Part shown: positions 12,734 to 26,480 of the stretch, in pieces
How positions within the stretch are numbered: position 1 is the stretch's first letter
How the letters are laid out: each line of letters opens with the position of its first letter
Origin: Homalodisca vitripennis
Taxonomy: Eukaryota > Arthropoda > Insecta > Hemiptera > Cicadellidae
Length of the DNA: 64,000 bases
Assembly: GCF_021130785.1 (NCBI RefSeq)
Contig: NC_060207.1
Span: forward strand, 3,184,501 to 3,248,500
Direction of reading: 5' to 3'
Position numbers and translations under genes: made by a program
Notes under the pieces: model-generated
Database searches by the model: none
The model's input: only the letters and a program-made list of their open reading frames with translations
Told to the model about the DNA's origin: nothing

Positions 12734-15690
12734 TAATGTTATAAATAGAAATATATTTTTTTAATTCTAATTTGTAAATGGCGACTTCTTATAAACTTTC
12801 GGAAAATAAATTTGTAAATACATTTTATAAACACGTAACAGTTTTTGCAGTTAAGTTAGTATACAATTTAATTACAAATCCAAAGGTACCAAGTTTAAGA
12901 CAATCGTTTGAAAAATAATGGAAATAGTGCACTTTTAAAAACCGAGTACTAAACAATATAGGTAAGGATATTATGACCAAAATTCAACAATATTATAAAG
13001 TTTTAATTAGCTGATTAGAGTAGCTAAAACATAAAACTGCTGATTTTTAACTTTACCAACAGTGCTATCACATAATAACAGTCGATATAGTTGATTACGT
13101 TGTTTTTTTGTAAGCACATCATATTCCTTATTTCTTAATCGATTTTGTATCATATTATGTATTTTAATATATTTGTTCAAAGATTTAAAAAAGGGATGTT
13201 ATACATATTTTAGGAAGAAAATAAAACATGTTAAAAATTTATATATCTTTTAATTAAATATTTGATTACAAAGGCATATACCAAATTTCAATGTATTTCT
13301 TCAATCCATTTAAAATTTAAAATAAGTGATATAAAACATTAATTTTTAACAACTATATTTGGTTAAAGTAGAAATATATGTATGTTTTGAGGAAGTATAC
13401 ACAGATTGAACGTTAGATAATCTTGTACATCACCCAAATAACCAATATACACAAATATGTGTACAACGTTAATTCTTCCAATACGGAAGGGAAAGCCCAT
13501 ATACATTTCTTTCCGAGCCGAAAGTTGAACCTCGGTCAAACTTCAAAGCTGCTATTTATGTCTTAAAGGAATATTGTATCGTAGCTATGCCTTAATTTAT
13601 AATACTTTATATTATTTTTATATTTTTCAAACGTATCCCTGTTTACTATTTTGTATAAAACATTAACTAATAACACAAATACCAAGTTATTGCGTCAGAA
13701 AAAGGTTTGTATACATATATTTATTACAAACCTATAATACTAGTTTCCATCGAATATGTATGGAAATATAATAAGTTTTGAAATTACAAGTCGATGTAAA
13801 AGATCCATTCATTAATATGAAATAATGAAATAATGATTTATTTCCAATTATTTTTTACATAGTTTTGTACACACATAAATCATCTGGAAATTTCCTGGCC
13901 ACTTTTGCTAGTATTGTGGCCAGGTGAAAAAAAAAACAAATTTTTAATTTAAATAGAATTTTAAATTGAAAATTATGAGTCTAGCATTAACATTATAGCT
14001 GAAAAAATGTCGTTTTCTGCACCATCTGATAAAATTCTAAACTAAAAGAACAAATAGACTTAATTTTTTTTCTAAGCTTAAAGAAAAACAGTTGTTATGA
14101 CTATATAATAATACAATTTAAATATTATTACTAACAATGTTTGCTTACCTAACAATATAACTATAAAATTTGTCACATTAACAAACTTAATGTACATTTA
14201 TAGAAAACACACTTTAAGGAAAAAACGTACTATCTTATAATACTTTAACTAAGAATACTATTTAAAAAACTTGTGTCATTCCAAGACAATAGCCAATCAA
14301 ACACTTTTTTGGAAAATTTATATAAATTGCCACTGGATTTAATGCTTTTGGATAACTGATTATAATATTTTGGTCCCAAGTACTGAAATGAATGCCGAAA
14401 AAATTACTTGTTTACTTTTGGCAATTTAAAGTTAATATAATAATCATTAACACTTTTCAAATGCACTAGTTCTTGAATTGTTATTACAAATAGTATCAAT
14501 GTTACTATTAGTCAGTCTATGCTCTGTACTAAGTAGAATGATCTAAAAAAAGTTAACTTTTTATTGTTGATAGTTTTGTTGTATTAATTGTCCTAGGCAT
14601 TCCCCAGTCTACGATTAGATGGTAATGCTGTTTTTGTAACCTGAGTAGTAAGTAATCCAAGGGTTAAGTTGTTGTTGTTCACTTTCAATTTAGAACGAAA
14701 CACTTTGCATAATTCTAATACTTAAAGGATTTACTTTACTGGTCTTCTTTTGCACCATAATATTTCTTTTCGTAAAAAGATAGATTTTCCTAAAACCATA
14801 GCCAGATATGTATACAAATACAACATATTTACTTCAAATTTGGCTACTTAGTGTATTGTACGTTAAACTTCCTGTAACAGCTTCGTATAACAGTTTTATA
14901 GTAAAAGTTTAATTCGTATTTATAAAGATAACCATAAAAAACACCAAGTGAATACGCAGGAATGATCTCAGCGTTTAGTTATTGCATTTTTATGTCAATT
15001 TGTAATATTATGTTCGTGTTTTCCACTTATAACTCAATATCTTAAATTAATTGTTGGAGTGTTAACGTCTTTTAAATTTAAAAATGTATATTGGACATTA
15101 TTGGTTAAAATTAATTTCATATGTCTAAATGTATGAACTTACTGGTAATTTTTTTCAAGGTTTTATATTGAGGATGGATTATTTGTAAGGACAGTAAGGA
15201 TTTTGGACATTTGCAATCCTTACTTTCTACAACACGTAACGATATCAAATGTTCAAAATACTTTAACCGGTAATATTTTTTACGCTGCACCGATTTAATA
15301 ATGTTACTGCTGTCTAATACAAAAAAAATCCACTAAGAGTTTGAAATTTGATTAATTTTTTTTATCTTAGACATAAATATGAGAATTCTTTAGAGAGGAA
15401 ACTGCAAACATACTTTTGCTTATCACCTTTGTAATAACAAGGAAATCTTCACGATTGTTTTATATTATAATGTTGTTGAAACCACCTCTATTGAGGAAGT
15501 TTTTACTAGTTCTTCACTACTATTACAGCAAGTCCACTTCCTAAATGGTACAGGATTATATAATAACATATATGCAATATTTGATGTAATATTTGGGAAT
15601 GAAACAGTAAGTAACAGATAGAGACGAGAGAAAGTAAGTTGGTGATATTTTGTTTTTTTCCTCGTAGATCCTAGGGAACCTTTCATATTT
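12734..15690. other. AT-rich non-coding stretch
   Basis: No gene was recognised. A perfect 9-bp inverted repeat (cctggccac at 13894-13902, gtggccagg at 13916-13924) with a 13-nt spacer is the only clear local structure. Its meaning is unknown. Confidence 0.55.
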
Positions 15691-15981
15691 AACTCTAGTT
15701 AGGTCGGCGGCAGTACTGAATCTGGTCTGGAACAATTAACGCTGACTGGCATGCGGCGTGACCGTGCGACGAAGTCAAGCGACCAACAACGTCATTTACA
15801 ATATGAACCGTTGGCAGGAGCCCAACGTGTACCACTCGGATATTCAACTCAACCCCAAAAGATGCAGAAAATGTTATACATTTGGAACATTATAATGGTT
15901 AATAAACGGTTAAGCTTGGTGGGCATATGTTCGGAGGAATTAGGATTTAAGAACACTGAGGAATGCCCTAGATGTTTATAA
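15691..15981 (+). other. GC-richer island with short open frame, unrecognised
   Basis: This stretch is clearly richer in GC than its flanks. It holds an open frame at 15751-15981 (76 codons) starting MRRDRATKSSDQQRH and ending CSEELGFKNTEECPRCL. I recognise no domain; the terminal CPRC is a lone Cys pair. It could be an exon, a piece of an element or chance. A short taaaggtaaaggtaaagg tract follows at about 15979. Confidence 0.2.
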
Positions 15982-18900
15982 AGGTAAAGGTAAAGGTTTG
16001 CGCTGCTGATCCGCAATAACAGATCACGTGCAGTTCTGGTGTTTATCAGATTTGCACGGGATAACTGTACAAACTGGAATATGATTTGATTATTTATATA
16101 ATAATCATTATTTGACCGTGTGAGTAAAATATTAGGTAGAAAAGTTCATTGTTTACATTTCAACTCAGAAAACTGTGAATATTTCTAGTCTTTGATTATT
16201 ACTAACCTTTCAACAAGCGAAGAGAACATACAGTGTTAACTCTGTGTTTTTGTTCGAATTGTATATTGTAACACATAACTTACCCTGATTATAAATTACA
16301 ACTGAATATGTTAAGTAATGTATGTTTTCGTAAAATGAAAACTACTGTAATATATTTGCTTCGTTATAAATTAAACATGTTGAGTTACTAAGAATAAACT
16401 AGTACACGTGGAGGTGTGTACTCTCACACGAGCCGTGTTACATCGTATCCTAAATTTTCCAACATGTTTCGTAATGTTTAGCTTCTCTCTTCTGCACATA
16501 GAGTCACATTTATTGATGTATACACATACAGACAAAGCTTAATGTTATAACGAGACTAGGTTTATAAAAATATGTATCATTTTTAAATTATAATGTATTC
16601 ATCAATAACCTGCTCTGCCGGTTGGCAATACTGTAGTACATTTTAAGTACAATACTTGTGTTTGTACAAAATTTATCTTGCCTAAATTTAATATTATCAT
16701 ACATTATTATACAATTATGAATTTTATTAAAAGTAGCCATTATTTAAGTTCTCCTAAGTGATTATTTTGATGTAGATAGTCATTTCAATAGAGTATTGTG
16801 TAGTCTTTTTAATCTATTTGATTGAATACATTGTATGACAAATATAGGCTAACTGAGGTAAAATAAAGGAATACGTTAATCTGAAAATATAAAATACAAA
16901 TTTACTTTCAATAATATATATTATTACATTTAGAATTGTGTATTACTTTTGAAGTTATGTTTAGTATTCAAACCGCCTCACGTCGCAATTAACTGACATG
17001 CCACACAAGCTTTGCTGCACTTCCACTGCTACCAACACAGGTCGCTTGGTTAATGCAAATGTGCTTAGGTACAGTGTTTTGCATAAGCTGAGAATCCACA
17101 GGCGGGTTCTTAAGCAAATATACTAGTCTGAGTTTACAGCGAATATCTATAATGCGAACTAAGCTTTATATTACTAAAGCTTGTGCAATTTCTCTTACCG
17201 GTATAAATTAAACAGGTGCCTGGAAATTTGTTCGTAATCATGTTGCAAAATAAATTATGATGAATTTGTCTCCTTCATAAAACATAACCGGTACGGAAAC
17301 AATATTATCTAATGGTAAATAGGGTTTTGGTAGAATTAACTTTGCAATAAATAAAATGTTAATATAATAGTTTTTCAAAAATACAATTGATTTTATAATT
17401 TATTTGTTTATGTGACTGGATTGGTCAAAGTTTACAGTTAATTTCTATTAAGAAGTCAATAAAGCCTATTCTACAGTAAAAGACTAGAATATTAAATATG
17501 ATTTAACTAGGTGGCCGTTGTATGTTAAGTATTTTTAATATTTTATATATTTTTAAATAAAATAACTAATGTTGCTACAATGAAATAGCTATCCTGCACT
17601 TAACATACAATTATATAATATTATTTGTATAACGACGTTGTATGTACGTTCAGAGTAATTACTAGTATTTATTGACTAAAACATAAATATTTTCAATATG
17701 ATTCCGCGTGCAACACTATTTAAACATTAAAATAGAACAGTAATATTAATAACGTTTCCAGTGATAGTGAAAACAAACATTTAAATAAATCTATAAATTG
17801 CAAATATTTTGTCACTTTTCAAGTGAACTCTTCAGTTATGGTTAAATAATTTTTCTTCGATAATTGAAATAAACTAGTTTTTATGAAATATATCTCAAGC
17901 AAATTTATTAGTGTTCAAGGGTTTAGAGTAATTAATTTAGTAGTTTCAACCCTTTGTAGTAAATTTTCAGTCCAACGTAATTCAAAATAACTATATAGCC
18001 TACATGCAAATATAGCGTACAAGTCTGAGATTATAGTGGATCCCTATAATACGAAACAAGGTTCATCTTGCTATTAATTATTAAATACAATATGCCTCAA
18101 ACTTTCTTAGATACCACATCCCAAAATTAATTATGATAATTTTTATAAGGCAACATCATTTTATGGAGACATTTAACTTACGAACAATATTCCTAATAGT
18201 CAGAACAAATTATTATTTAAGAGCATGTTCATGAGAAATAATGTGTTTGTACACATACATACATCATTAAAGTTAAATATATGTGTATTTAAGGGAACAA
18301 ACTTTAGGCTATAGGAATTATCCTTATAGGAATACGATACAAGATCTGTGACATGGTTCGTCTGTCTCACTAGTTACACGTAACTCTACGGATCTCGTGT
18401 CCAACCCACGCTAACTTGTTTACCTAATAATACATTTACATTACTACTTGATCATGTACCAAGCTAATCGACCGTGGAGAAACATAATATTGGTAAATTT
18501 TAATAAACTTCATAATTATTCATAACCTACATCCTTAAGAAAGTCGGTGTGTAATCTAATACCACAAAGGAGGAATCTGTTTTGATACTCACATGTGGTT
18601 AGACCCAATATCAGACCGGTTTCCTTTGGCCATTCACAACAACTTTTCACAAAACTAATCATCTACTATATAAAACCGCAACAATAATCTTTTTAAATAT
18701 ATCGGTATCAATAATCATATTTTTCGTTTAGAATAATTTTGATCGTTTAATATCGCATATCATAATTTTTATAATTTATATAACATAGCCACGAGTTTTA
18801 GATGTCTGAAATCTATATCAAACACTTAATACCCACTCAGAAAATCAAACTAACAAATACCATAGCCCTCATACTTACCTTATTATCTTCAAACAGTTAT

Positions 18901-19040
18901 TCCATTTCATCTTGACAACTTTCAAGTGTCAACTCAGAGGCAGAAAGTTTTTAAGGAAGAGGCTTTATCACCATAAATGCTCGGTCTTCTTGATTTTCTT
19001 CTATATAGCCAAATATAGCTACATTAACTGTCACCTTATT
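15982..19040. other. AT-rich non-coding stretch
   Basis: Stops are dense in all frames. No element termini, RNA genes or long open frames were recognised. Confidence 0.55.
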
Positions 19041-19054
19041 TTTTAAGAATTTAA

Positions 19055-19480
19055 ATGAATTCCCCGATGGATAAAACAACTTGTAAAGGTTGTATGAACA
19101 AAGTTTTGGACTCGGAGGAAGGAATTACATGCAAATCCTACTGTAAGCACTGGTTGCATAGAACCTGTATTAGTTTATACCAAATCTATGTAAGAAGAAT
19201 ACGCAAACAATTTCAACAAGGTTTGGACGAGTCGACTGCCTTGATGATTCCTCGCAACCGCAATGCTTACTGATGGACAAACTTGACATCTTGGTTAAGA
19301 AGTTAAAGTGTTCCAGGAGACGTTAAAACATCAAGGCTGACCTTAAAAACATGACCGACATATTTTAAGAGTTTGAACCCAGTTTTAACAACGTTGAGGT
19401 CCGAGTTAACAACCTGAAGAGGAACAGTCTCAAGACCGATAAAGTTGAAGCCAGGTTTATATCATCAAAGAACGGCTAAC
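19055..19480 (+). pseudogene. LINE ORF1-like, PHD-type finger and coiled coil
   Basis: From ATG 19055 the product opens with a Cys/His pattern CKGCMNKVL...CKSYCKHWLHRTC (residues ~10-40), resembling the PHD-type finger at the start of some CR1/Jockey-clade ORF1 proteins. After a stop at 19273 the same protein continues in another frame: MDKLDILVKKLK, then NMTDIF and a heptad-rich segment FNNVEVRVNNLKRNSLKTDK. This predicts a coiled coil of the sort that lets ORF1 proteins multimerise on RNA. At least two more stops interrupt it. In intact elements this is the RNA-binding chaperone. Confidence 0.6.
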
Positions 19481-20089
19481 CTCAACTAGTATATCCAACC
19501 CACCTATTATTCATCATGGAGGAATTCAAGGAACGTACCATACGGGCCCGAAACTGTATCGCGTACGGCTGGCCAGAGACAGATGCTTCTAAAATTGACG
19601 CCCGAACCAAGTCCCCAATTATTTAACTAAAAAGTTTTCAATATTAGAGAGGAAGTGGTACTCTCGCCGACCCGGTCTCTCAGGTTCACGTTTCCCACTG
19701 AATTGGAAAATCTGTATCTATTAGCGAGATTGTCTCCAGCCATTCCTGCTTGAGAGGGGTTGGTGGACCACGTTTTCCAGCATGGTTCATGAGGCACCTC
19801 AAGGACGTAACCATGCAAAAGAATTGACCATAAGGCATATAGATCGTCCCTGAGTCAACGCGACTAAATCAGATTCAGCTTTCTCAGTCGAAAATGTGTC
19901 AGCCTGTCTAGAACCTGCTATCACAACTACATCTCTGGCATTGACTCAGTCCTTCCATCTAACTCAAGAGTAACTGGAGCCACATCAAACTACAGTTCCA
20001 GCTACACTAAATTACAACGGTACAGAAGCCTTGTACTTTACGAACAATACCACGGCTTCAGACGGGGGCCATCTACACAAACCATCCTG

Positions 20090-20290
20090 CTTCTACTAGA
20101 GCATTTGATCCTTCCCAGTTTCATTGATAGGTGCCAGGTGGATGTTTTTACCTGGATTATGTGAAGTCCTCTGATAGACTTGTTTAACCAATCGAAAAGC
20201 TAAAGAGTCATGGCATTCTGGGTTCTCTGCTGAACCGGTTCCAGTCTTAGTTGTCCGAAAGGAAGCTCATAGTAATGTTCATAAATAAAT
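20090..20290 (+). pseudogene. LINE reverse transcriptase fragment (motif A region)
   Basis: After a one-base frameshift near 20148 the frame reads YLDYVKSSDRLV, a match to the motif A pattern YxDFxKAFD of LINE reverse transcriptases; the catalytic Asp codon is 20155-20157. It continues KLKSHGILGSLLNRFQS (stop) LSERKLIVMF, matching the conserved block KL..HGI.G.LL.WF.SYLS.R that follows motif A. In-frame stops sit at about 20188 and 20236. Motifs B' and C are not found downstream, so the copy ends or is lost here. Confidence 0.8.
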
Positions 20291-22700
20291 ATATTTGCGC
20301 ATACTAGCCACCAGACAAATGATTTTCTAGGTACTCGGTCAATTAAAGGCTGGTAATACCTTTGGGTTTCTCACATTTTTACATCTCTGGGTTTGAGCCG
20401 AGGCTCCGAGCAGCACGCTTGGGAGTCGGTCAATGATCTATGTATCATTTATTATGTATCATGTAGGTCACAACCGCGCCGGTCCAGAAATCGGTTTCAA
20501 TTATGGTCATTTCCTTGGTTGTTTAAAATTGTTTGCAATGTGTTTATATTCAAAATATATTTTTATTATTGTTGCCCAGTTTACGTTTTAAAATACCATC
20601 ATAGTTTTGTTCGCAGCGAGGATTTTCTAGCCATACTTCATTCAACTCGAGATTATGTTAACTAAAAAAATTCAAACTACGTATTTCATGTGTATGTTAA
20701 TCACTAAAGTTCCAACTTGCTTTATATTTGGAGGAGACCTTTTAATGACGGTTCATTGTTGAAGTCAATTGATAAGAAGTGGAAGTAGAGTTATCGGAAA
20801 ATAATAAAAACTCAATTGCTTAATGGTATTTACTTTTATATTGTCTGAATATTTGTATACATTTATAGTGAATAAAGTTTAGAATGATATAGCAGTCACA
20901 AATTACCTGTATTCTATTTATCTCTGTATAACGTGTGTGGCTCGCTTGGAACGGGAAAAGCGTTTAGACGAGCCCCCATTCAACAAAAATGTGGTAATAT
21001 TTTAATACAGACATTGCAGATACAGTTTATAAAATCGAATTCCCATTTTGTATATGTATCGTTAGGGATATAAGCAAAAAAATACAAAACATTCCCAGGC
21101 TCAAAATTATAAGGTAACATGAAACGACCAATTTAAAATGTATGATTCATGGGCCTAAAAATGAAGTAACAATAAGCCTACTGTAAAGTACTGTGTAATA
21201 AACCATTATTAGCTGGAATGATTTAGTAATAATGAATTTTTTTATTTAATGTGTTGTTATGTTTTTATATATTTCAAAACGTTATATGCTAGCAACTTTG
21301 AAACCTTAAAAATGTGGTTTAAATGTCAATGTGGTTTTACTTTGACTACAGTTTCTACAAAGGTGGTTTTTAAGCTATTTATAAATAATAACCAAGCACA
21401 GCTACGTTGCAAATGTGTATTAAACATAATGAACCCCATAATATACTTTTCTGCTGATTCAGACTGATTAGCAAACCTCCAACGTATAATTATATTGCCA
21501 GGTTTTTAGCTATCCTATACATTCAAAATTCCGTTTTACAATCAGAGCCTTAGGTTATATCTGGTTGTGTGTGCAGTAATCAAAGAAAATTAATTTGTAA
21601 ATTATAATAATATCCTTTTGTGATAGTAAAATATTTCTCGATCAAATTTTTAATGCCAGCTTGGAGTTAAAATAATTTGTTCATCCAGTTAGACAAATTG
21701 GAAACTTGAATTAAACGAAATTGTTCCTAGAGGCGTTGTAAAATGGATTCTTAACAAAACCAGGGAATGAAAGTATTTTAATGGAGTTTTAATTCGTGAG
21801 AGATTAAGCACGAAACAATTCATCCGGCGGAAACTGAGCGGCCTCTGGGGATGTTAGGATTGCTCTTAAGGATTACTTTTATCGTTTCTAGCACCATCTT
21901 AAACGCTCTCCTGTCCTATTCTGTCGTGTATTAGGTATGGATATAAATCGATACAGTAAATATTAACAATACAGATATAAGCTTGCAAATGGGAAGTGTT
22001 TGTATGATAGCGTTAGTTTACGTCAAATAATAATTTCGTTTGACTGTAATATGTAAAAATTGATAAAACAGTGGCGTAAACATGGTTTAATAGGGAGAAT
22101 AGTAATTTTTCAAGTGCCCTAAAAAATATCCCTTCTGTCTTGGTCTGGTTAAAGTTGGATTACAAATGTGGCTGTCTTCTTGAAATTTCAAACTGGATAG
22201 GCATTATTATGTGAGACGTTTATATTGCAAATCACTGATGTCACGATAATTATAAATTTTTGTACTAATATACTCGTAACAGTTAAATATTATTAAGCAA
22301 AATCATCTTTAAACCGTACAAGAAAACAATTCTTATAAGTATACAAATTGATTGTAAATACGTAGACTTTGTTTAGTTACTTTTATAACTTTTGAACTTA
22401 AATCCTTGGGTAGCAGATGATTTTTGATAACAATGCATTACGATAAAAAATGAGAAATAATAAAAGTGACGTCAAAAGTTTATAAAATTAATTTAACTTG
22501 TGTTATAAAATATCCGAGATAAAAGTTTGTCACTGCAGAACGTATCCACCATTTCAAAAAAGCTAATATTTAGAAGTTAATATTTACTGCGTAAACGTTA
22601 GTAATATTAACCTATTGTAGATTTACCTTCTGACGTTCTTCAATACTGCGACGTTGGACGCTTTACGTCCAACTGCAACACTTACAGTTATCCACGCGAC
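20291..22700. other. Non-coding stretch, no gene recognised
   Basis: Open frames at 20393-20665 (90 codons) and 21249-21467 (72 codons) show no motif I know and have AT-driven composition, so I treat them as chance. A perfect 8-bp stem with a 5-nt loop (gttggacg cttta cgtccaac) lies at 22653-22673. Confidence 0.5.
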
Positions 22701-22711
22701 AGCGCTTTATC

Positions 22712-22880
22712 ATAGGTTAAAATTAAAACACATATTACATGATACAATCATACGTGTATAAAAAATACAAATATTTTCAGAAAACTAATCACTATTACGT
22801 GGTGATCACATATCCACAACATACACGATTATATTTACGTATGATTGCATCATGTCGAGTGTTTTTAATTTAAAACTAAG
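22712..22880. repeat. Foldback (inverted) repeat, MITE-like
   Basis: The core arms are 22737-22755 (acatgatacaatcatacgt) and 22837-22855 (acgtatgattgcatcatgt), reverse complements at 18 of 19 positions. Weaker complementarity extends outward for about 25 bp on each side. The ~80-bp interior has no open frame. This is the shape of a MITE or foldback element, but no clear target duplication was seen. Confidence 0.55.
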
Positions 22881-25770
22881 ACGACACGGTAATGTGTCAA
22901 TACCTTAACATGTCACAGTGTCGTAACGTGTAATAGTAAGGAACGTCATATGGTACATTAATAATTCATTAATCTAATGTTGTTTCAGGTTATTCAAGCC
23001 ATGTACAAAGTACTGCGTTACATCGAGTTCTACATTGCTACTGTACTGCATATTACTCATTATTATTGGCATTATACTGGCATTATCTGAAATTATTTCT
23101 AGAACTTAAACATCACCTGGGAAATAATTTCGTGGCAAATGACGAGAATAAAAAACTATTTTGGTTTTGCCCAACGATGCATGAATGGTATTTTCCAAAC
23201 TTTAGGTACAGTAATGTATTTTCCAAACTTGAATGCCCGCTAACATGAACCAGAGTTACTAACTCAACTATTTCTCTATGTACACAAGAGTTACGTGACA
23301 TTTACAATTACTGGCTAAACCTTAGTGAAGTAATTTGCTCTTCCGATAAAAACTCAATCTTTTATACATTAATTAAGAAGCTGAAATTCCCTTTTCCTTT
23401 TATTTTGCTTTGTCATACTAATGAAAGTTTTGTAAACTTGTTGAGCTACAAAGAATTATAAAAGTTAAATAACAAGCGACTTAAGAAATAGCTGAATATA
23501 TAAATTCAAATAAAAGCCAAGACAGAGCTGCATAAGACTACTTTAATTGTTTATTAGCACAATTAGTTTAGCACATTTCAAAGGTCGTTTTTACTTTGAG
23601 CTGATTTAAATTATTACCACTTTAATTATTATTCTGTAGGGTTAATAACTCTTTTAGTACGAATATATTTATTCAATATCGCACATAGAACATAACACTC
23701 ATATCTACAGGATATTAAATATTCGTTTTAATATTCCAGAATATGTTTGAATATTATGAACCTTAAGCTTGTATTACTAATTTTACAGTTTTTTATGTTT
23801 AATTAAAGTATTTCAGATGATATTTGTGGAGTTTGTATCCATTATAAATAATTGAACTAAATTCAAGATCTTTGGAAGGGAATTTGTGCTTTTCCTTTGT
23901 TTTGTTTAGTCGACTTGCCATAATATAATTTTTAAGAAGACGTTCTGTAGAAAATACATTTTCTGCTATAACATGACAATCTAGGCTAACTGTTATTAAT
24001 TAAGTGAAATGTTAATGACTTCAGTTGTAATGATCGATGTCGTTAACGATTTTTTTCTCTCACAAATTACTGGAGATACTAACTTTACAAGTCTGCATTA
24101 GTACTACGTAAGTGCATGTCATGTTTATTTAAACGGATAAGTACGAAGCAACTGAGTTATTGATTGTTCGGATCGGTGAACAATGGCCAGTGTGTCATTG
24201 AAATAGCACAAAGAGTAGGAACTGGACAGACAGTCACAAATTATTATTATATCTCTTCATAAGAGTTATTTTTGACTAGATTCATCTAAATGAAAAACGA
24301 TTTAGATGACGGAAATAACATGGCCGATGACTCATGTAAGGACGGAACCAACGCGCAAGTTTATAATTGGAACCATATGTGAGAGAGTGGGATACACAGC
24401 TGCCATGTGACAAGTTAGATAAGAACCCACATGTTTGTTGAGAGTGTGCGGACTGAATGAACATGTACGATTGTCCCAGCTGGCGAAACATTTAACAACA
24501 CACACACGAAATACTTTGTTATTTTTTGCAGTATGGATTATCTAGATGATCTAGTATATCGGTCTTTTCAATTTTGATATTTGTTTTTCCATTTTAAAGG
24601 TTTTACATAACCGCATGCAGTGGCATTTAGCAAAGTTTAACAAATCAATATATCAACTGCATATATTTTAATTGCTTAAGAACTCTTATCCAGTGTTTAA
24701 CATTCATTCCATATTACGGTACTGGAGTACCTTTTACAGAATAAGCACATCAATTCACTGTAGATAATTATAAATAGTTTTCTTCATATTTATGATAAGC
24801 AGATTGGAAGTTAAATACATTATACCTTGCATATGTTACAACACTGGATAATCGTCGTTTCTTGCAGGGGAGCTGCTGTGTACTCACAATATTAGACCAT
24901 TTCTCATGATTTCCTTGACGTTTTTGGGATGTCTTCAAAACTGTGTCTGCACATGCTCACTTGAACATGCGTTAGATCATGAAATTCACGTATAATGTAC
25001 TATGATTTCTATCACTTTATAACATACGTATCTTACTCCATCGATTTCATTACATAGATTGGTGTTCCGTAATATAGTAAAAATCTAGAATAATTAAATT
25101 AAAATTGAATAATTTGTTGTTAATTTAAATAATTTTTACATCTAGATGTGGTGGTACAAATTATTTTTTCAGTAAACTGCACTTAAACTTTAAACAGCAC
25201 ATAAAAATCATACAATTTTCCCCCTGCATGCAGGTTTATCGTAGTAATTTGACTATATCACGATCCTTCTACACCGTAAAATAATGTCAGTCGCCAACAT
25301 TTGAATGACATATGAATCTTTTCTACATATTTTTTTATTTTATAGCTATTACTTTTTTATTGTTTCATTAAAGGGAAGTTTTGAGTTAAAAAGTGTGAGA
25401 AATTTGGGAACGACCAGGTAAATTAAATAAATTAAATTTTTACAACATTTAAAATTTTTAGAGTTGCAGTCTCGGTAAATGCACAATTATTACCTTTTAT
25501 GTGGATTCTAAAGCGGTTATAAACCATAGAAATAGTCATGTAGTAATAACTCAAATTCTTTCAAATGTACTTTATGGTCGTAATCCAAAACCTTATGCAC
25601 GTGTAAAATCGTCCCCAAGATGTAAAAATTAGAAGATAGAAAGCTTCATAAAGTGCTCAAATGTACCTATCCGTCAAAGCAGACATATTGCATGGCATTA
25701 AGAAAACATGCTCTAGCTGCCGTTGTAATTGTGGATTGTAAATAAAATGTCTGAAAAGCTCAATTAAATA
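22881..25770. other. AT-rich non-coding stretch
   Basis: No gene or element was recognised. Short open frames at 23066-23248 (+), 23113-23301 (-) and 24282-24491 (-) overlap or lack motifs and are treated as chance. Confidence 0.55.
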
Positions 25771-26480
25771 TATACTAATATATAAAAATCTAACGGTGTA
25801 AGTCTGTGTGTTCCTAATTCACATAAAAACTGCTAGACAGATTATAACCCATGGTTAACATACAGGTCTGACCCTATTTCAAAATTCTATCCTGCCTACG
25901 CTTCCCTTTTTTTAAACTGCCTTAAAAATCTATTATCTAATGTATTAACGCATATGGCCTAACCAAATAAATAAGGGGTTGTAATCGCCATTTAAGGCCA
26001 AGAACAATAAGCACAATAATCTATATACATTTAAACAGATTATAAACATCTTCTTTGATCTGTCAAAGTCAGTTATACTTTATCTAATGTTACAAGCTGT
26101 TGCTTTTCTTTGACTAGGTTTGTTTTATTGTGATTTTAATCAACTAAATTAAAATTCCAAACATTTATCTACAGTGTGCCACTGAAAATCTAATGACCTC
26201 AACATAGGTATCTTCTAGGATTTCTCCACACTGACCCAAAATAGTTCAATTGTTACTGAAATCGTTGGAGCTGTTCAATACCATATAATGCGTATCGCAT
26301 GGAATTCCAAGGAATTTCTAAAGTACTTTAAAAACCGGCTTCAGTGGCCCATCTTTAAACCTTAATCTAAGATGGATCAGGATATTGGAGTATTGTTCAG
26401 TGACTATCACTTACATCAGGACAGTTTTGAATGCCAAGAATATGCTCATGGTGTCCCTGTTTTGTAGAAGGAAATTGCTT
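25771..26480 (+). other. Possible Helitron-like end and unrecognised relic
   Basis: The start (tactaatatataaaaatctaacg, near 25773) followed by aaactgctagacagatt resembles the layout of Helitron 5' ends, but I cannot align it to the element at 10.45 kb. From 26160 to 26480 the sequence is less AT-rich and has longer gaps between stops on the plus strand, suggesting a decayed coding relic of unknown family. Confidence 0.2.

Larger units (their letters stand above)
19055..20290 (+). mobile_element. LINE relic (CR1/Jockey-like): ORF1 plus RT fragment
   Basis: Pieces appear in the order expected of a non-LTR retrotransposon. First come a Cys-His finger and coiled-coil ORF1 (19055-19480). An ORF1 continuation follows with RARNCIAYGWPE (about 19530-19600) and a basic RRM-like stretch (about 19640-19830). 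A decayed linker is followed by a reverse transcriptase fragment at 20090-20280. Stops and frameshifts are frequent. The distance between ORF1 and RT motif A is much shorter than in an intact element, so the endonuclease and N-terminal RT are deleted. No target duplication or poly(A) tail was found. Confidence 0.75.
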
